Below the pieces are notes generated by a model. The model worked only from the letters and a program-made list of their open reading frames with translations. It was not told where the DNA came from and did not search any database. The position numbers and the translations under genes are program-made. Shown here one piece after another: positions 43,765 through 53,285 of a DNA stretch of 64,000 nucleotides; the first letter of the stretch is position 1; every line of letters starts with the position of its first letter. Location: NCBI GenBank assembly GCA_024281825.1, contig JAMWZY010000005.1, forward strand, positions 1-64,000. Reading direction: 5' to 3'. Source of the stretch: Nitrosomonas sp. (GTDB lineage: Bacteria; Pseudomonadota; Gammaproteobacteria; Burkholderiales; Nitrosomonadaceae).

Positions 43765-43907
43765 TGTTGTGAGTGTTGTGAGTGTTGTGAGTGTTGTGAG
43801 TGTTGTGAGTGTTGTGAGTGTTGTGAGTGTTGTGAGTGTTGTGAGTGTTGTGAGTGTTGTGAGTGTTGTGAGTGTTGTGAGTGTTGTGAGTGTTGTGAGT
43901 GTTGTGA
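43765..43907 (+). repeat. 9-bp minisatellite, about 16 copies of TGTTGTGAG
   Basis: Fifteen perfect head-to-tail copies of the 9-mer plus a sixteenth missing its last base, with no interruptions. The array ends 117 bp before the rpoE start codon. Both minus-strand readings through it (Gln-His-Ser or Thr-Leu-Thr repeats) are artefacts of the repeat. The perfect homogeneity suggests recent expansion. Confidence 0.97.
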
Positions 43908-44024
43908 TTTGTTGATTCTTGGCATTTTTTGAGTAGATATCCTGATCTGATTGTGTCATTATGCTGAACTTTTGGCCAGATAAGATTAGGTCGAGATTTC
44001 TAAAATGTTCGAGGAACAAGGGGT

Positions 44025-44624
44025 ATGGGTGATCGAGAAGTCGATCAGCAGTTAGTTGAAAGAGTTCAAAGCGGGGATAAACATGCATTTGATTTGCTCG
44101 TTATTAAATATCAACGTAAATTAGCTCGGTTATTGTCTCATTTTATTCGTGATGCGGCTGAGGTTGAGGATGTAACACAAGAGGCTTTTATTAAAGCTTA
44201 TAGGGCGTTGCCGTCTTTTCGTGGAGATAGCGCCTTCTACACATGGTTATATCGAATTGGAATTAATACTGCCAAGAATTTTTTAGTATCACAAGGGCGT
44301 AAAGTTCCCACTATAGAGGGGATTAATAATGAGGATGCGGAAGATTTTGAAGATAATAGTTTACTAAAGGAAGTTAATACGCCTGAAAGCGAACTGATGA
44401 GTAAACAAATTGCGCAAACGGTAAGTAACTCACTGAATGCACTGCCAGAGGAATTGCGTTCGGCAATAGTATTGCGAGAAATTGATGGATTAAGTTACGA
44501 AGAAATCGCAACAATCATGAATTGTCCTGTAGGTACAGTACGTTCGCGAATTTTTCGTGCACGTGAGGCGATATCAGAGCAATTGCGTCCTCTTTTAGGA
44601 ACAAGTAAAGATAGGAGGTGGTAA
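44025..44624 (+). CDS. rpoE: RNA polymerase sigma-E factor (ECF)
   Basis: Envelope-stress sigma factor. The 199-residue protein has region 2 (FDLLVIKYQRKLARLLSHFI, then VEDVTQEAFIKAYRALPSFRG and FYTWLYRIGINTAKN) and region 4 (LPEELRSAIVLREIDGLSYE with CPVGTVRSRIFRARE). The start ATG has AAGGGG close upstream. The anti-sigma gene rseA follows directly. Autoregulation is expected from the family, but I could not find a convincing sigma-E promoter. Confidence 0.96.
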   Translation: MGDREVDQQLVERVQSGDKHAFDLLVIKYQRKLARLLSHFIRDAAEVEDVTQEAFIKAYRALPSFRGDSAFYTWLYRIGINTAKNFLVSQGRKVPTIEGINNEDAEDFEDNSLLKEVNTPESELMSKQIAQTVSNSLNALPEELRSAIVLREIDGLSYEEIATIMNCPVGTVRSRIFRAREAISEQLRPLLGTSKDRRW

Positions 44625-44626
44625 TT

Positions 44627-45202
44627 TTGGAAAATGAAGTATCTGCCCTAATGGATGGGGAGCTAGAAAGTGAAAATATCTCGCGGGTAGTCGAGATGCT
44701 TAATAGAAATAGTGAATTGAAGCAGCACTGGGAAACCTACCATCTTATCAGTGATGCGCTTAGACAGTCACCTTGTCTTTCTATGAATTTGTCTGAAGTT
44801 GTAACAACCAAACTTAAAGACGAACCCATTATTTATTCTCCTAATGTATCGCAATCACAATTGTTTAAAAAGCAAAAACGCAAAATTGCTACGCTTGCAT
44901 TAGCTGCATCTGTTGTGTTGGGTATTTCTACATGGCTTGGCTTGAATCAATATTCACAAGAAGCTGATAAACAGATTTTTGCTGATAAGAAGGTACAAGA
45001 AACTGGTTATAATGTTGTTCCTATAACCGTCTCTTCACAATTACAACCGATAAAAAATGGCTCTCTTGTTTTTGAGAGGAATGATTTTTTGTTTTTGCAA
45101 AATGAAGTGCAACCTATTTATACAAATTATGCAAATACTCAAAAGCAAAATACTAATATGCCGCAGGCAATTGAGTATCATAAAAACAGACTCACTGAAT
45201 AA
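44627..45202 (+). CDS. rseA: Anti-sigma-E factor RseA
   Basis: Inner-membrane anti-sigma factor that holds RpoE until cleaved. A strong AGGAGG at 44613-44618 points to the TTG at 44627, giving 191 residues that start MENEVSALMDGELESENISR. The cytoplasmic RseA/MucA N-terminal domain (HWETYHLISDALR) is clear, followed by one membrane helix at about residues 85-107 (IATLALAASVVLGISTWLGL) and a periplasmic domain. rseB/mucB, which normally follows, is missing. Confidence 0.9.
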   Translation: MENEVSALMDGELESENISRVVEMLNRNSELKQHWETYHLISDALRQSPCLSMNLSEVVTTKLKDEPIIYSPNVSQSQLFKKQKRKIATLALAASVVLGISTWLGLNQYSQEADKQIFADKKVQETGYNVVPITVSSQLQPIKNGSLVFERNDFLFLQNEVQPIYTNYANTQKQNTNMPQAIEYHKNRLTE

Positions 45203-45525
45203 TGAGCTATGATCACATAGTATCAATTTTTCACTTGTTAATATTTTATTATTGTTAATAATTAGATTAATTGAGTTTCTATTTTGGCTGTGCCTGCTTA
45301 ACTTACTATCTACCATTAAATTACCAGTACTCGTAAGAAAATCATTTTATTTTCTCTGATGTTTTATATTGTTATCCCGTTGATTGTTATCCCGTTGATT
45401 GTTATCCCGTTGCAATTTCATTAAATTATTTTCGTTACAATTCCGAAGAATATTATAAATATAAGAAAGGACAGGCATTTTATGATTATTGAAATTTTGA
45501 CTGTAAAAATAAGGTAAGCACCGTA
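45203..45525. other. Gap between rseA and degP with a 15-bp tandem repeat
   Basis: No gene is seen in these 323 bp, although rseB/mucB is commonly found between rseA and degP. The unit GTTATCCCGTTGATT is repeated 2.8 times at 45371-45412. The rest is AT-rich (about 45200-45350 especially) and may hold the degP promoter. Confidence 0.6.
45371..45412 (+). repeat. 15-bp tandem repeat GTTATCCCGTTGATT, 2.8 copies
   Basis: Two full copies and 12 bases of a third, without mismatch. It lies about 115 bp before the degP start codon. It is a second short tandem array in the sigma-E locus. Confidence 0.95.
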
Positions 45526-46941
45526 ATGTTAAAATATCTGTTATTTTTTCTGTTTTTGGGGTCCAGCACGGTTGGTGCACAGCTTAATGAGTTGCCTAAT
45601 TTTACAGGTTTAGTGGAAAAATATGGTGCTGCAGTGGTAAATATTAGTGCAGCTCAAAACACTAATGACATAAACCAGCAAATGCTTCCTGAAATACCTG
45701 GGATACCTGAGGATTCTCCGTTTTATGAATTCTTTAAACGTCATATGCAACCCTTTTCTGCACCCAGGAAATCTGAACCTAGGTCTTTAGGTTCTGGATT
45801 TATCATAAGCTCAGACGGCTATATTTTGACAAATGCACATGTTGTAGAAACAGCGGATGAGGTTACTGTCAAGTTGAATGATAAACGTGAATTTGTTGCT
45901 GAAATAATTGGCACTGATAGAAAAACAGATATTGCGTTAATCAAAATTGCCGCAAACGATTTGCCAAAAGTGATGCAAGGCAATCCTGATAACCTTAAAG
46001 TAGGAGAATGGGTGATTGCAATTGGTTCACCTTTTGGTTTTGAACATAGCGTGACTGCTGGTATTGTTAGTGCAAAAGGGCGTTCACTTGCACAGGAGAA
46101 TTATGTGCCTTTTATACAAACCGACGTTGCAATTAATCCTGGAAATTCTGGTGGGCCTTTGTTTAATATGAAAGGTGAAGTTGTGGGAATTAATTCTCAG
46201 ATTTACAGCAGAACAGGCGGTTTTATGGGCTTGTCTTTTGCTATACCCATTAATGTTGCAACTGAAATTGCTGATCAGTTAAAAACAAGTGGTAAAATCA
46301 ACCGTGGTAGAATTGGTGTTATGATTCAGGAAGTTACAAAAGATCTGGCTGAATCTTTTGGTTTGACCAATAACAATGGTGCATTGGTCGTGTCGGTTGA
46401 AAAAAATAGCCCAGCAGATCGGGCTGGTATCAAAGCTCGAGACATTATTTTGAAATTTGATGATAAAGATATTGCGATTTCAGCTGACTTGCCCCGCATA
46501 GTTGGTAATACTAAACCAAATTCAAAAGTATCAATGCAAATTTGGCGGGATGGCTTGATAAAAACTATTAAAGTCGAAGTGGGTGAAACACCTAACGATG
46601 ATGTAACTGAAAATCGTAAATCAAAGCAGAAAAGTAAAAAAGAACCTATAACCAATCGTCTTGGATTGGCATTAAGTGAATTAACATCACAACAGAAAAA
46701 ACAATTGGATGCTACGAATGGCTTGTTAGTGGAAAATATTCAACCGGGTATTGCAAGCCGTTCAGGAATTCGGGTTGGTGATGTAATCCTTGGATTTAAT
46801 AGTAAAGATGTGAAAAGCGTTGAGCATTTCAATGAAATGTTAAATCAAGTGCCGGGTGGTAAGAACATAGCGCTGTTAGTTAAAAGAGGCGATGTGATCA
46901 ATTTCATCACGATGAAATTAAATGACGACCTTAAAAAATAA
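45526..46941 (+). CDS. mucD: Periplasmic serine protease DegP/MucD (HtrA family)
   Basis: Periplasmic quality-control protease and chaperone in envelope stress. The 471-residue precursor has a signal peptide with likely cleavage near residues 18-19 (TVGA-Q). The trypsin-like domain carries His105 (TNAHVV), Asp135 (KTDIALIK) and Ser208 (NPGNSGGP), followed by two PDZ domains. It lies in the rpoE-rseA-mucD order of the sigma-E locus. Do-type length. The symbol follows the betaproteobacterial and pseudomonad habit; degP is equally used. Confidence 0.95.
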   Translation: MLKYLLFFLFLGSSTVGAQLNELPNFTGLVEKYGAAVVNISAAQNTNDINQQMLPEIPGIPEDSPFYEFFKRHMQPFSAPRKSEPRSLGSGFIISSDGYILTNAHVVETADEVTVKLNDKREFVAEIIGTDRKTDIALIKIAANDLPKVMQGNPDNLKVGEWVIAIGSPFGFEHSVTAGIVSAKGRSLAQENYVPFIQTDVAINPGNSGGPLFNMKGEVVGINSQIYSRTGGFMGLSFAIPINVATEIADQLKTSGKINRGRIGVMIQEVTKDLAESFGLTNNNGALVVSVEKNSPADRAGIKARDIILKFDDKDIAISADLPRIVGNTKPNSKVSMQIWRDGLIKTIKVEVGETPNDDVTENRKSKQKSKKEPITNRLGLALSELTSQQKKQLDATNGLLVENIQPGIASRSGIRVGDVILGFNSKDVKSVEHFNEMLNQVPGGKNIALLVKRGDVINFITMKLNDDLKK

Positions 46942-46958
46942 CGATATAGCATCAGTGA

Positions 46959-47213
46959 ATGGAACGATCTGAAAAATTCATCGTATACGTTCGTGAGGAT
47001 TGTCATCTGTGTCAACAAATGATACTTGCCTTAAATAATTTATCTAGGCAAGTATCATTTAATTTTCAAGTGATAGATGTTGACTCAGATCCTGAGTTGG
47101 CAGCTATGTATGGAGAAAAAGTCCCCGCATTAGTATCTCCAACACGTCAGATGATTTGTTATCATTTTTTTGATTCTTCCGCTTTAGGTGATTATCTTAG
47201 CAAAATTCGCTAG
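46959..47213 (+). CDS. Glutaredoxin-like (DUF836) protein
   Basis: A small 84-residue thioredoxin-fold protein with the redox motif CHLC near residues 15-18 (VREDCHLCQQM) and a conserved cis-proline region EKVPALVSP. It belongs to the DUF836/glutaredoxin-like group often found between mucD and lepA in Betaproteobacteria. Its partner is unknown; role in thiol redox balance is inference. It starts 17 bp after mucD. Confidence 0.88.
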   Translation: MERSEKFIVYVREDCHLCQQMILALNNLSRQVSFNFQVIDVDSDPELAAMYGEKVPALVSPTRQMICYHFFDSSALGDYLSKIR

Positions 47214-47335
47214 AATGCTGCTTTCTTATTAATTTCATTTGGTTTGAGCAGTCTTATTTCCCAACGCAAGATTGACGACGGCTATTTTGAATCTATTTCC
47301 ATACTCAGTATTTATTCCTTGTATACAATGGGCTA

Positions 47336-49129
47336 ATGCAACATATTCGTAATTTCTCTATTATTGCTCACATTGATCACGGCAAATCGACGCTTGCTGA
47401 TCGTATTATTCACCTATGCGGGGGATTATCGGATCGAGAAATGGAAGAACAAGTTCTCGATTCTATGGATCTTGAAAGAGAGCGGGGAATTACGATTAAG
47501 GCGCAAACTGCCGCACTACGCTATAAAGCTAGAAATGGACAAACTTATTTATTGAATCTGATAGATACGCCAGGCCATGTCGATTTTTCTTATGAAGTTT
47601 CTCGCTCACTAGCCGCATGTGAAGGTGCCTTGTTAGTAGTCGATGCATCGCAAGGAGTGGAAGCTCAAACAGTTGCTAATTGCTATACTGCGATTGAGCA
47701 AGGTGTCGAAGTTATTCCCGTACTCAATAAAATTGATTTGCCCGCAGCTGATCCTGAGCGAGTTATTCAAAATATTGAAGAAGTTATTGGTATTGACGCT
47801 CAAGATGCTGTCAGAATCAGTGCTAAAACAGGTGAAAATGTTATAGAAGTTCTCGAAACTTTGATCGTCAAAATTCCTCAACCAAAGGGAGATCCAGACG
47901 CACCACTCAAGGCGCTTATCATTGACTCTTGGTTTGATAACTATGTTGGGGTTGTCATTTTGGTAAGAGTGATGGATGGCATGGTAAAACCAGGTGATAA
48001 AATACTACTGATGGCAAGTCAAACAGCGTATTTGTGTGAACAAGTCGGTGTTTTTATGCCGAAGTCTGTTTATCGAGATTCGTTAAGTGCGGGAGAAGTA
48101 GGCTTCATTATTTCCGGTATCAAAGAGCTACATGCTGCCAAAGTCGGTGATACTGTTACTTTGTTGAATCGTCCCGCTACAGAGCCTTTACAAGGTTTTA
48201 AGGAGATTAAACCACAGGTATTTGCTGGATTATATCCGATTGAATCTAACCAATATGATGCATTGCGCTCAGCATTAGAGAAACTAAAGCTCAATGATTC
48301 TTCCTTACATTTTGAACCAGAGGTCTCGCAAGCTTTGGGTTTTGGTTTTCGCTGTGGATTTCTTGGGCTGTTGCATATGGATATTGTACAGGAGCGTCTG
48401 GAAAGAGAATACGACATGGATTTAATTACTACTGCACCCACGGTGGTTTACCAATTACTGTTACGCGATGGAACCTTAATCGAGATTGAAAATCCTTCTA
48501 AAATTCCCGATCTTTCGAAGATTGCTGAGATTCGCGAACCAATTATTACTTCAACCATACTTGTTCCTGAAGAGTATGTGGGCGTAGTAATTACTTTGTG
48601 TGTCAATAAACGCGGTAATCAAATAAATATGCAATATATGGGCAAACAAGTCATGTTGACGTATGAAATGCCTTTAAACGAAGTAGTAATGGATTTTTTT
48701 GATCGATTGAAGTCCGTTAGTCGAGGATATGCTTCATTAGACTATGAGTTTAAGGAATTTCGAGTTTCTGATTTGGTGAAACTCGATATATTGATTAATG
48801 GTGATAAGGTCGATGCATTATCGCTCATTATCCATAGAAACAGCAGTCAATATAGAGGGCGAGAATTGGTAAAAAAAATGCGTGAATTAATCCCGAGGCA
48901 GATGTTTGATATTGCCGTACAAGCTGCGGTTGGTGCGCATATCATAGCGCGAGAGACTGTTAAAGCGTTGCGTAAGAATGTGTTGGCAAAATGTTACGGT
49001 GGCGACATAACACGTAAACGAAAATTGCTAGAAAAACAAAAAGCAGGTAAAAAAAGAATGAAGCAAGTGGGTAATGTGGAGGTTCCGCAAGAGGCATTTT
49101 TAGCAATATTGCAGGTTGATAATAAATAA
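47336..49129 (+). CDS. lepA: Elongation factor 4 (LepA)
   Basis: Ribosome-binding GTPase (EF4). The 597-residue protein has the G1 motif AHIDHGKST near residue 8, G2/G3 ([19 protein letters not shown]), NKIDLP for G4, the EF-G-like domains and the unique C-terminal domain with lysine-rich end ([20 protein letters not shown]). Full length and intact. lepB follows after about 110 bp, the common lepA-lepB pairing. Confidence 0.98.
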   Translation: MQHIRNFSIIAHIDHGKSTLADRIIHLCGGLSDREMEEQVLDSMDLERERGITIKAQTAALRYKARNGQTYLLNLIDTPGHVDFSYEVSRSLAACEGALLVVDASQGVEAQTVANCYTAIEQGVEVIPVLNKIDLPAADPERVIQNIEEVIGIDAQDAVRISAKTGENVIEVLETLIVKIPQPKGDPDAPLKALIIDSWFDNYVGVVILVRVMDGMVKPGDKILLMASQTAYLCEQVGVFMPKSVYRDSLSAGEVGFIISGIKELHAAKVGDTVTLLNRPATEPLQGFKEIKPQVFAGLYPIESNQYDALRSALEKLKLNDSSLHFEPEVSQALGFGFRCGFLGLLHMDIVQERLEREYDMDLITTAPTVVYQLLLRDGTLIEIENPSKIPDLSKIAEIREPIITSTILVPEEYVGVVITLCVNKRGNQINMQYMGKQVMLTYEMPLNEVVMDFFDRLKSVSRGYASLDYEFKEFRVSDLVKLDILINGDKVDALSLIIHRNSSQYRGRELVKKMRELIPRQMFDIAVQAAVGAHIIARETVKALRKNVLAKCYGGDITRKRKLLEKQKAGKKRMKQVGNVEVPQEAFLAILQVDNK

Positions 49130-49238
49130 TGACAATAGGTTATAGCTGAAAAAATTTTATGCAACTTTGCATTTCATTTAACACACATTATCCAATGGCA
49201 ATGATTAGATTGCATTTGGGTTTTTTACAGGGAGCATA

Positions 49239-50042
49239 ATGAACTTTCCTTTAATTCTGTTTGTTTTGCTGCTGCTGACCGGCGCTATTTGGTTACTGGA
49301 TATTTTCTTATTAAAAAAGCAGCGAGCGTCTGACCAAAGCGAACCTTGGTGGGTAGAATATCCAAAAAGTTTTTTCCCGATTATTCTGATCGTATTTACA
49401 CTGAGGTCTTTTGTGATTGAGCCTTTCAAAATTCCTTCAGGGTCAATGATTCCAACTTTACTGGTTGGTGATTTTATTTTGGTGAATAAATATACATATG
49501 GTCTTCGTCTTCCTGTGATCAATCAGAAAGTATGGGATATCAATGAGCCAAAACGGGGGGATGTTTTAGTTTTTCGGTATCCAGAAGATCCCTCGATTGA
49601 TTATATTAAAAGAGTTGTCGGTATTCCTGGTGATGTAATTACATATCACAATAAGCGACTGACAATTAATGGAGAGGCGATTAAGACGGAATACGAAGAG
49701 GATTACAAATATATCGAATCGGGTTTTGGCTATATCTATTCGGATCGTTTCTCGGAGCATTTGGGTAATGAAAAGCATTCTGTTTTGATCAATCAAGATG
49801 CTAATGGAGTGCAGTATTCAAATATCCGACAATACCCTTTTCGTGAAAATTGCAAATACTATCGGACAGGATTTACTTGCGAAGTTCCTGCAGGAAATTA
49901 TTTTACTCTGGGTGACAATCGCGACAGCAGTAGTGATAGTCGGTATTGGGGGTTTGTTCCAGAAGAAAATATTGTAGGTAAGGCTTTTATGATTTGGTGG
50001 AACTTTAATGATTTAAGTCGTATTGGTCTATCTATTCAATAG
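49239..50042 (+). CDS. lepB: Signal peptidase I
   Basis: Inner-membrane protease that cleaves signal peptides of Sec and Tat substrates. The 267-residue protein has two N-terminal membrane helices (about 1-23 and 42-60), the catalytic serine in IPSGSMIPTLL (Ser69) and the catalytic lysine in YIKRVVGIPGD (Lys124), plus box E GDNRDSSSDSRYWG near residue 225. Start is preceded by GGGAG. Confidence 0.97.
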   Translation: MNFPLILFVLLLLTGAIWLLDIFLLKKQRASDQSEPWWVEYPKSFFPIILIVFTLRSFVIEPFKIPSGSMIPTLLVGDFILVNKYTYGLRLPVINQKVWDINEPKRGDVLVFRYPEDPSIDYIKRVVGIPGDVITYHNKRLTINGEAIKTEYEEDYKYIESGFGYIYSDRFSEHLGNEKHSVLINQDANGVQYSNIRQYPFRENCKYYRTGFTCEVPAGNYFTLGDNRDSSSDSRYWGFVPEENIVGKAFMIWWNFNDLSRIGLSIQ

Positions 50043-50062
50043 GGTTTTTCTGTGGAGGAGAT

Positions 50063-50434
50063 ATGTATTATTTTACGGCAATACAGCAGCAAAAAGGCTT
50101 TAGTCTATCTAGTCTATTAGTTATTTCATTTTTTCTAATTATTTTAGCACTGTTAGGTATGAAGTTAGTGCCTGTTTATCTAGAATACTCTTCTATTCAG
50201 AAAAACTTGGCGGCAACGGTAAAAGAATCAGGTACACAAGATTCCGATTTTAATCAAATTAGATTGGCTTTTGCTAAACGTATTCAGATTGATAATATTA
50301 AATCCATTACTGTGCAAGATATAAAAATTAGCAAAGTAAATGGACGGACTGTTCTAAGTGCTCAGTATTCTAAAAAAATACCTTTGGTTTCTAATATATC
50401 TTTGAACATTGATTTTGAAGCTACCAGTGAGTGA
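50063..50434 (+). CDS. DUF4845 membrane protein
   Basis: A 123-residue protein with one N-terminal membrane helix (about residues 15-36, GFSLSSLLVISFFLIILALL) and a short periplasmic domain. DUF4845 proteins are regularly encoded between lepB and rnc in Beta- and Gammaproteobacteria; the function is unknown. The N-terminus resembles a pseudopilin leader (QKGFSLSSLL), but the classic glutamate at position 5 is lacking. It starts 20 bp after lepB with GGAGG upstream. Confidence 0.88.
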   Translation: MYYFTAIQQQKGFSLSSLLVISFFLIILALLGMKLVPVYLEYSSIQKNLAATVKESGTQDSDFNQIRLAFAKRIQIDNIKSITVQDIKISKVNGRTVLSAQYSKKIPLVSNISLNIDFEATSE

Positions 50435-50475
50435 CGAACTGATCAATCCCGTTTCGCCCTTAGTATTTTGCTATC

Positions 50476-51177
50476 ATGCAGGGTAATTCCCGTTTGCACT
50501 CGTTGCATGCATTCTGTGGGCGACTTGGGTATTCTTTTAAGCGATCTGAGTTACTTATCCAAGCAATTACACACCGAAGCCATAGTGCTTCGCATAATGA
50601 GCGCCTAGAGTTTCTTGGGGATGCGATTTTGAATTGTATTGTTGCGAATATGCTCTACCAATTCTTCCCACAATTACCCGAAGGACATTTATCACGGATT
50701 CGTGCGAGTTTTGTTAATCAACAAGCACTCTGTGAATTGGCATTAAAGTTACAAATGAATGATGTGATCAAATTGGGTGAAGGAGAAATTAAAAGTGGCG
50801 GATACATGCGACCTTCCATTCTCGCGGATGCTTTTGAAGCGATTGTTGGGGGGATTTTCTTGGACAGTGATTTCGCTCAAGCGGAGGCCGTTGTGGTTGC
50901 ACTATACCAGCCCTTGATGAATACGGTGGATATAGGTGTTCAAAAGAAAGATCCCAAAACTTTGTTACAAGAGTTTCTACAAAGCAGGAAAACGACTCCT
51001 CCAGAATATATAGTTGTTACTACGACGGGCGAGGCGCATAAACAAAAATTTAAAGTGGAGTGTAACGTGCCTAAATTCAGCTTACGAACCTTTGGTGAGG
51101 GTACTAGTAGACGAAGCGCAGAGCAGGAAGCAGCAAAAATTGCCTATGAAAACTTATCTAGATTACAAAATCGATAA
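50476..51177 (+). CDS. rnc: Ribonuclease III
   Basis: Double-strand-specific endoribonuclease in rRNA processing and mRNA turnover. The 233-residue protein has the catalytic signature NERLEFLGDAIL (residues 41-52), the second acidic cluster in LADAFEAIVGGIFLD, and a C-terminal double-stranded RNA-binding domain (DPKTLLQEFLQ to AEQEAAKIAYENL). It precedes era as is normal. Confidence 0.97.
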   Translation: MQGNSRLHSLHAFCGRLGYSFKRSELLIQAITHRSHSASHNERLEFLGDAILNCIVANMLYQFFPQLPEGHLSRIRASFVNQQALCELALKLQMNDVIKLGEGEIKSGGYMRPSILADAFEAIVGGIFLDSDFAQAEAVVVALYQPLMNTVDIGVQKKDPKTLLQEFLQSRKTTPPEYIVVTTTGEAHKQKFKVECNVPKFSLRTFGEGTSRRSAEQEAAKIAYENLSRLQNR

Positions 51178-51230
51178 AACATGAGAAACAGTTGTGAACG
51201 CATATAGTTATATGTCAGAGCTATTATAGT

Positions 51231-52127
51231 ATGTCGGCGATGGATAATTTTCGCACCGGGCATATTGCCATTGTCGGACGCCCAAATGTCGGCAAATCGA
51301 CTTTGCTAAATCAATTGTTGCAGCAAAAAATCAGCATTACTTCTAAAAAAGCGCAAACCACTCGTTTCCAAATTAACGGAATTTTGACTGAATCGGATGC
51401 ACAATACATTTTTATTGATACCCCTGGTTTTCAAACACAGTTTGTCAGTCGCCTGAATTCAGCGATGAATCGTGTGGTAAGGCAATCAATGCATGGTGTG
51501 GATGTAGTATTGTTTGTTATTGAAGTGATGCTATTTGGCGAACGTGATATCGCTGCGCTACACGAGCTATCTAAAGATACTCCTGTCATTCTAGTGATGA
51601 ATAAAATAGACCTGATTGCTGATAAGAATCTTCTATTGCCATTCACACAACGGATGTCGGGTGAGTTTGATTTTGCTGCGATTGTGCCGGTTAGTGCATC
51701 ACAGAAAATACAGCTTACTGAGCTTATTAGCACCATCTATAGTTATTTACCGATTTCGCAACCGCTGTATAACAGCGATGAAATTACTAATCGTAGTCAA
51801 TATTTTATTGCTGGCGAATTTATTCGTGAAAAAATGTTTCGTTTAACTGGCGACGAACTACCTTATTCAACAGCAGTCGTGATTGATCAATTTAAAGATC
51901 AAGAAAAATTGATTCGGATACACGCCACAATTTTTGTTGGAAAAGGCAATCAAAAAGCGATTATCATTGGAAAGAATGGCGAGAAGCTTAAACAAATTGC
52001 GATGAAAGCACGCCAAGATATGGAGTTACTATTCGGAAAAAAAGTATTCTTACAAGTTTGGGTTAAAGTTAAAAGAGATTGGGTCAATAATGAGGCGGTT
52101 TTAAAGAGCTTGGGATATGAATCATAG
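51231..52127 (+). CDS. era: GTPase Era
   Basis: Essential GTPase in 30S ribosome assembly that binds the 3' end of 16S rRNA. The 298-residue protein has G1 GRPNVGKST (16-24), G3 DTPGF, G4 NKID and a C-terminal KH domain (IIGKNGEKLKQIAMKARQDM). Intact and full length. recO, which commonly follows era, is absent: pdxJ begins 57 bp later. Confidence 0.97.
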   Translation: MSAMDNFRTGHIAIVGRPNVGKSTLLNQLLQQKISITSKKAQTTRFQINGILTESDAQYIFIDTPGFQTQFVSRLNSAMNRVVRQSMHGVDVVLFVIEVMLFGERDIAALHELSKDTPVILVMNKIDLIADKNLLLPFTQRMSGEFDFAAIVPVSASQKIQLTELISTIYSYLPISQPLYNSDEITNRSQYFIAGEFIREKMFRLTGDELPYSTAVVIDQFKDQEKLIRIHATIFVGKGNQKAIIIGKNGEKLKQIAMKARQDMELLFGKKVFLQVWVKVKRDWVNNEAVLKSLGYES

Positions 52128-52183
52128 TGTGCAACAGGTAGAAATTCATTCTGATGCTTTAAGGTTTAAGGAAAACTAAAAGA

Positions 52184-52909
52184 ATGATTGAATTGGGTGT
52201 CAATATAGATCATGTTGCAACATTGCGGCAGGCACGCAAAACAACCTACCCTGATCCAATCGAAGCCGCTTTGATCGCAGAAGCAGCGGGAGCCGATGCG
52301 ATTACCTTGCATTTGCGGGAAGACAGGCGTCATATCCAAGATCAAGATGTTGCAATTTTACGTGAACGTTTGACGACTCGAATGAATCTCGAAAGCGCTG
52401 TGACTGACGAGATGATTGCCATTGCACTCAAAATAAAACCGCATGATATTTGTTTGGTACCCGAAAGACGCGAAGAATTGACCACGGAAGGTGGTTTGGA
52501 TGTGATTAAATATTTTGATCAAATCAAGCGGGTATGCCATCGACTCGCTGATGCCAATATTCGTGTTTCGCTATTCATTAATGCGAATGAATATCAAATT
52601 GATGCAGCTGCACGTGCAGGCGCTCCCGTTATTGAAATTCATACAGGCAGTTATGCAGACGCAACGACATCGGAATTGCAAAAAACTTATTTCACCGAAA
52701 TTGAAAGGGCTGTCAAACAAGGTATCAGCCTTGGTTTGAAGGTGAATGCTGGGCATGGTTTGCACTATAGTAATGTACAATCGATCGCAGCTATTGCGGC
52801 TATTTCTGAGCTCAATATTGGTCACGCGATCGTGGCTCGATCTATTTTCGTGGGCTTTGAACAAGCAGTAAAAGAAATGAAACAATTGATGCTTAAAGCA
52901 CGGCAATGA
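52184..52909 (+). CDS. pdxJ: Pyridoxine 5'-phosphate synthase
   Basis: Condenses 1-deoxyxylulose 5-phosphate with 3-amino-2-oxopropyl phosphate to form pyridoxine 5'-phosphate, the last ring-forming step of vitamin B6 synthesis. The 241-residue TIM barrel begins with [17 protein letters not shown] and contains [13 protein letters not shown], the EIHTGSYAD loop and [15 protein letters not shown]. Its stop overlaps the acpS start (ATGA), so they are coupled. Confidence 0.98.
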   Translation: MIELGVNIDHVATLRQARKTTYPDPIEAALIAEAAGADAITLHLREDRRHIQDQDVAILRERLTTRMNLESAVTDEMIAIALKIKPHDICLVPERREELTTEGGLDVIKYFDQIKRVCHRLADANIRVSLFINANEYQIDAAARAGAPVIEIHTGSYADATTSELQKTYFTEIERAVKQGISLGLKVNAGHGLHYSNVQSIAAIAAISELNIGHAIVARSIFVGFEQAVKEMKQLMLKARQ

Positions 52910-53283
52910 TCTATGGTATAGGCACCGATATTGTAGAGTCTTACCGAATCGAGCAATCATTGAATCGCTATGGCGATCGTTTTGCGCGACGTATTTTGGC
53001 GGATAGTGAATGGTCGGAATACCATGCTAGCAACAAACGTGTTTCTTTTCTTGCTAGCCGCTTTGCTGCAAAAGAAGCGTTGTCAAAAGCAATGGGCACG
53101 GGATTGCGTCATCCAGTCAGCTTAAATTACATAATCATCACACACGATGAATTGGGAAAACCCTTTTTCAAATTTCATCCCGAACTTAATCAGTTGATCA
53201 ACGATAAGGGCATTACGCAACATCATCTCTCGATCAGCGATGAGATCAATGTGGTTTGCGCGTTTGTCGTGTTGGAAAAATAA
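52906..53283 (+). CDS. acpS: Holo-[acyl-carrier-protein] synthase
   Basis: Transfers 4'-phosphopantetheine from CoA to acyl carrier protein. The 125-residue protein has the magnesium-binding aspartate in IGTDIVES (Asp8), the signature [19 protein letters not shown] with catalytic glutamate and lysine, and the SISDE ending motif. The start overlaps pdxJ by 4 bp; nagZ starts 3 bases after the stop. Confidence 0.96.
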   Translation: MIYGIGTDIVESYRIEQSLNRYGDRFARRILADSEWSEYHASNKRVSFLASRFAAKEALSKAMGTGLRHPVSLNYIIITHDELGKPFFKFHPELNQLINDKGITQHHLSISDEINVVCAFVVLEK

Positions 53284-53285
53284 TC

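Larger units (their letters stand above)
43206..44024. other. Noncoding stretch upstream of rpoE
   Basis: Across 819 bp no convincing gene is present. It contains the minisatellite at 43765-43907 and a short minus-strand coding-like fragment at 43536-43676. The remainder is AT-rich with many stops in all frames, and looks like decayed sequence plus the rpoE promoter region. GAACTT at 43966-43971 resembles a sigma-E -35 box, but no well-spaced -10 follows. Confidence 0.6.

Noticed and set aside
43765..43907. CRISPR array
   Set aside because: The units are 9 bp with no spacers between them, so this is a simple tandem repeat.
43966..43996. Sigma-E autoregulatory promoter upstream of rpoE
   Set aside because: GAACTT is present, but no TCTRA-like -10 box occurs at the required 15-16 bp spacing.
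43710..44088. Two minus-strand open frames through the 9-bp array, reading as Gln-His-Ser or Thr-Leu-Thr repeats
   Set aside because: They are open only because the 9-bp unit has no stop in those frames; neither has a ribosome site or a domain, and one overlaps rpoE.
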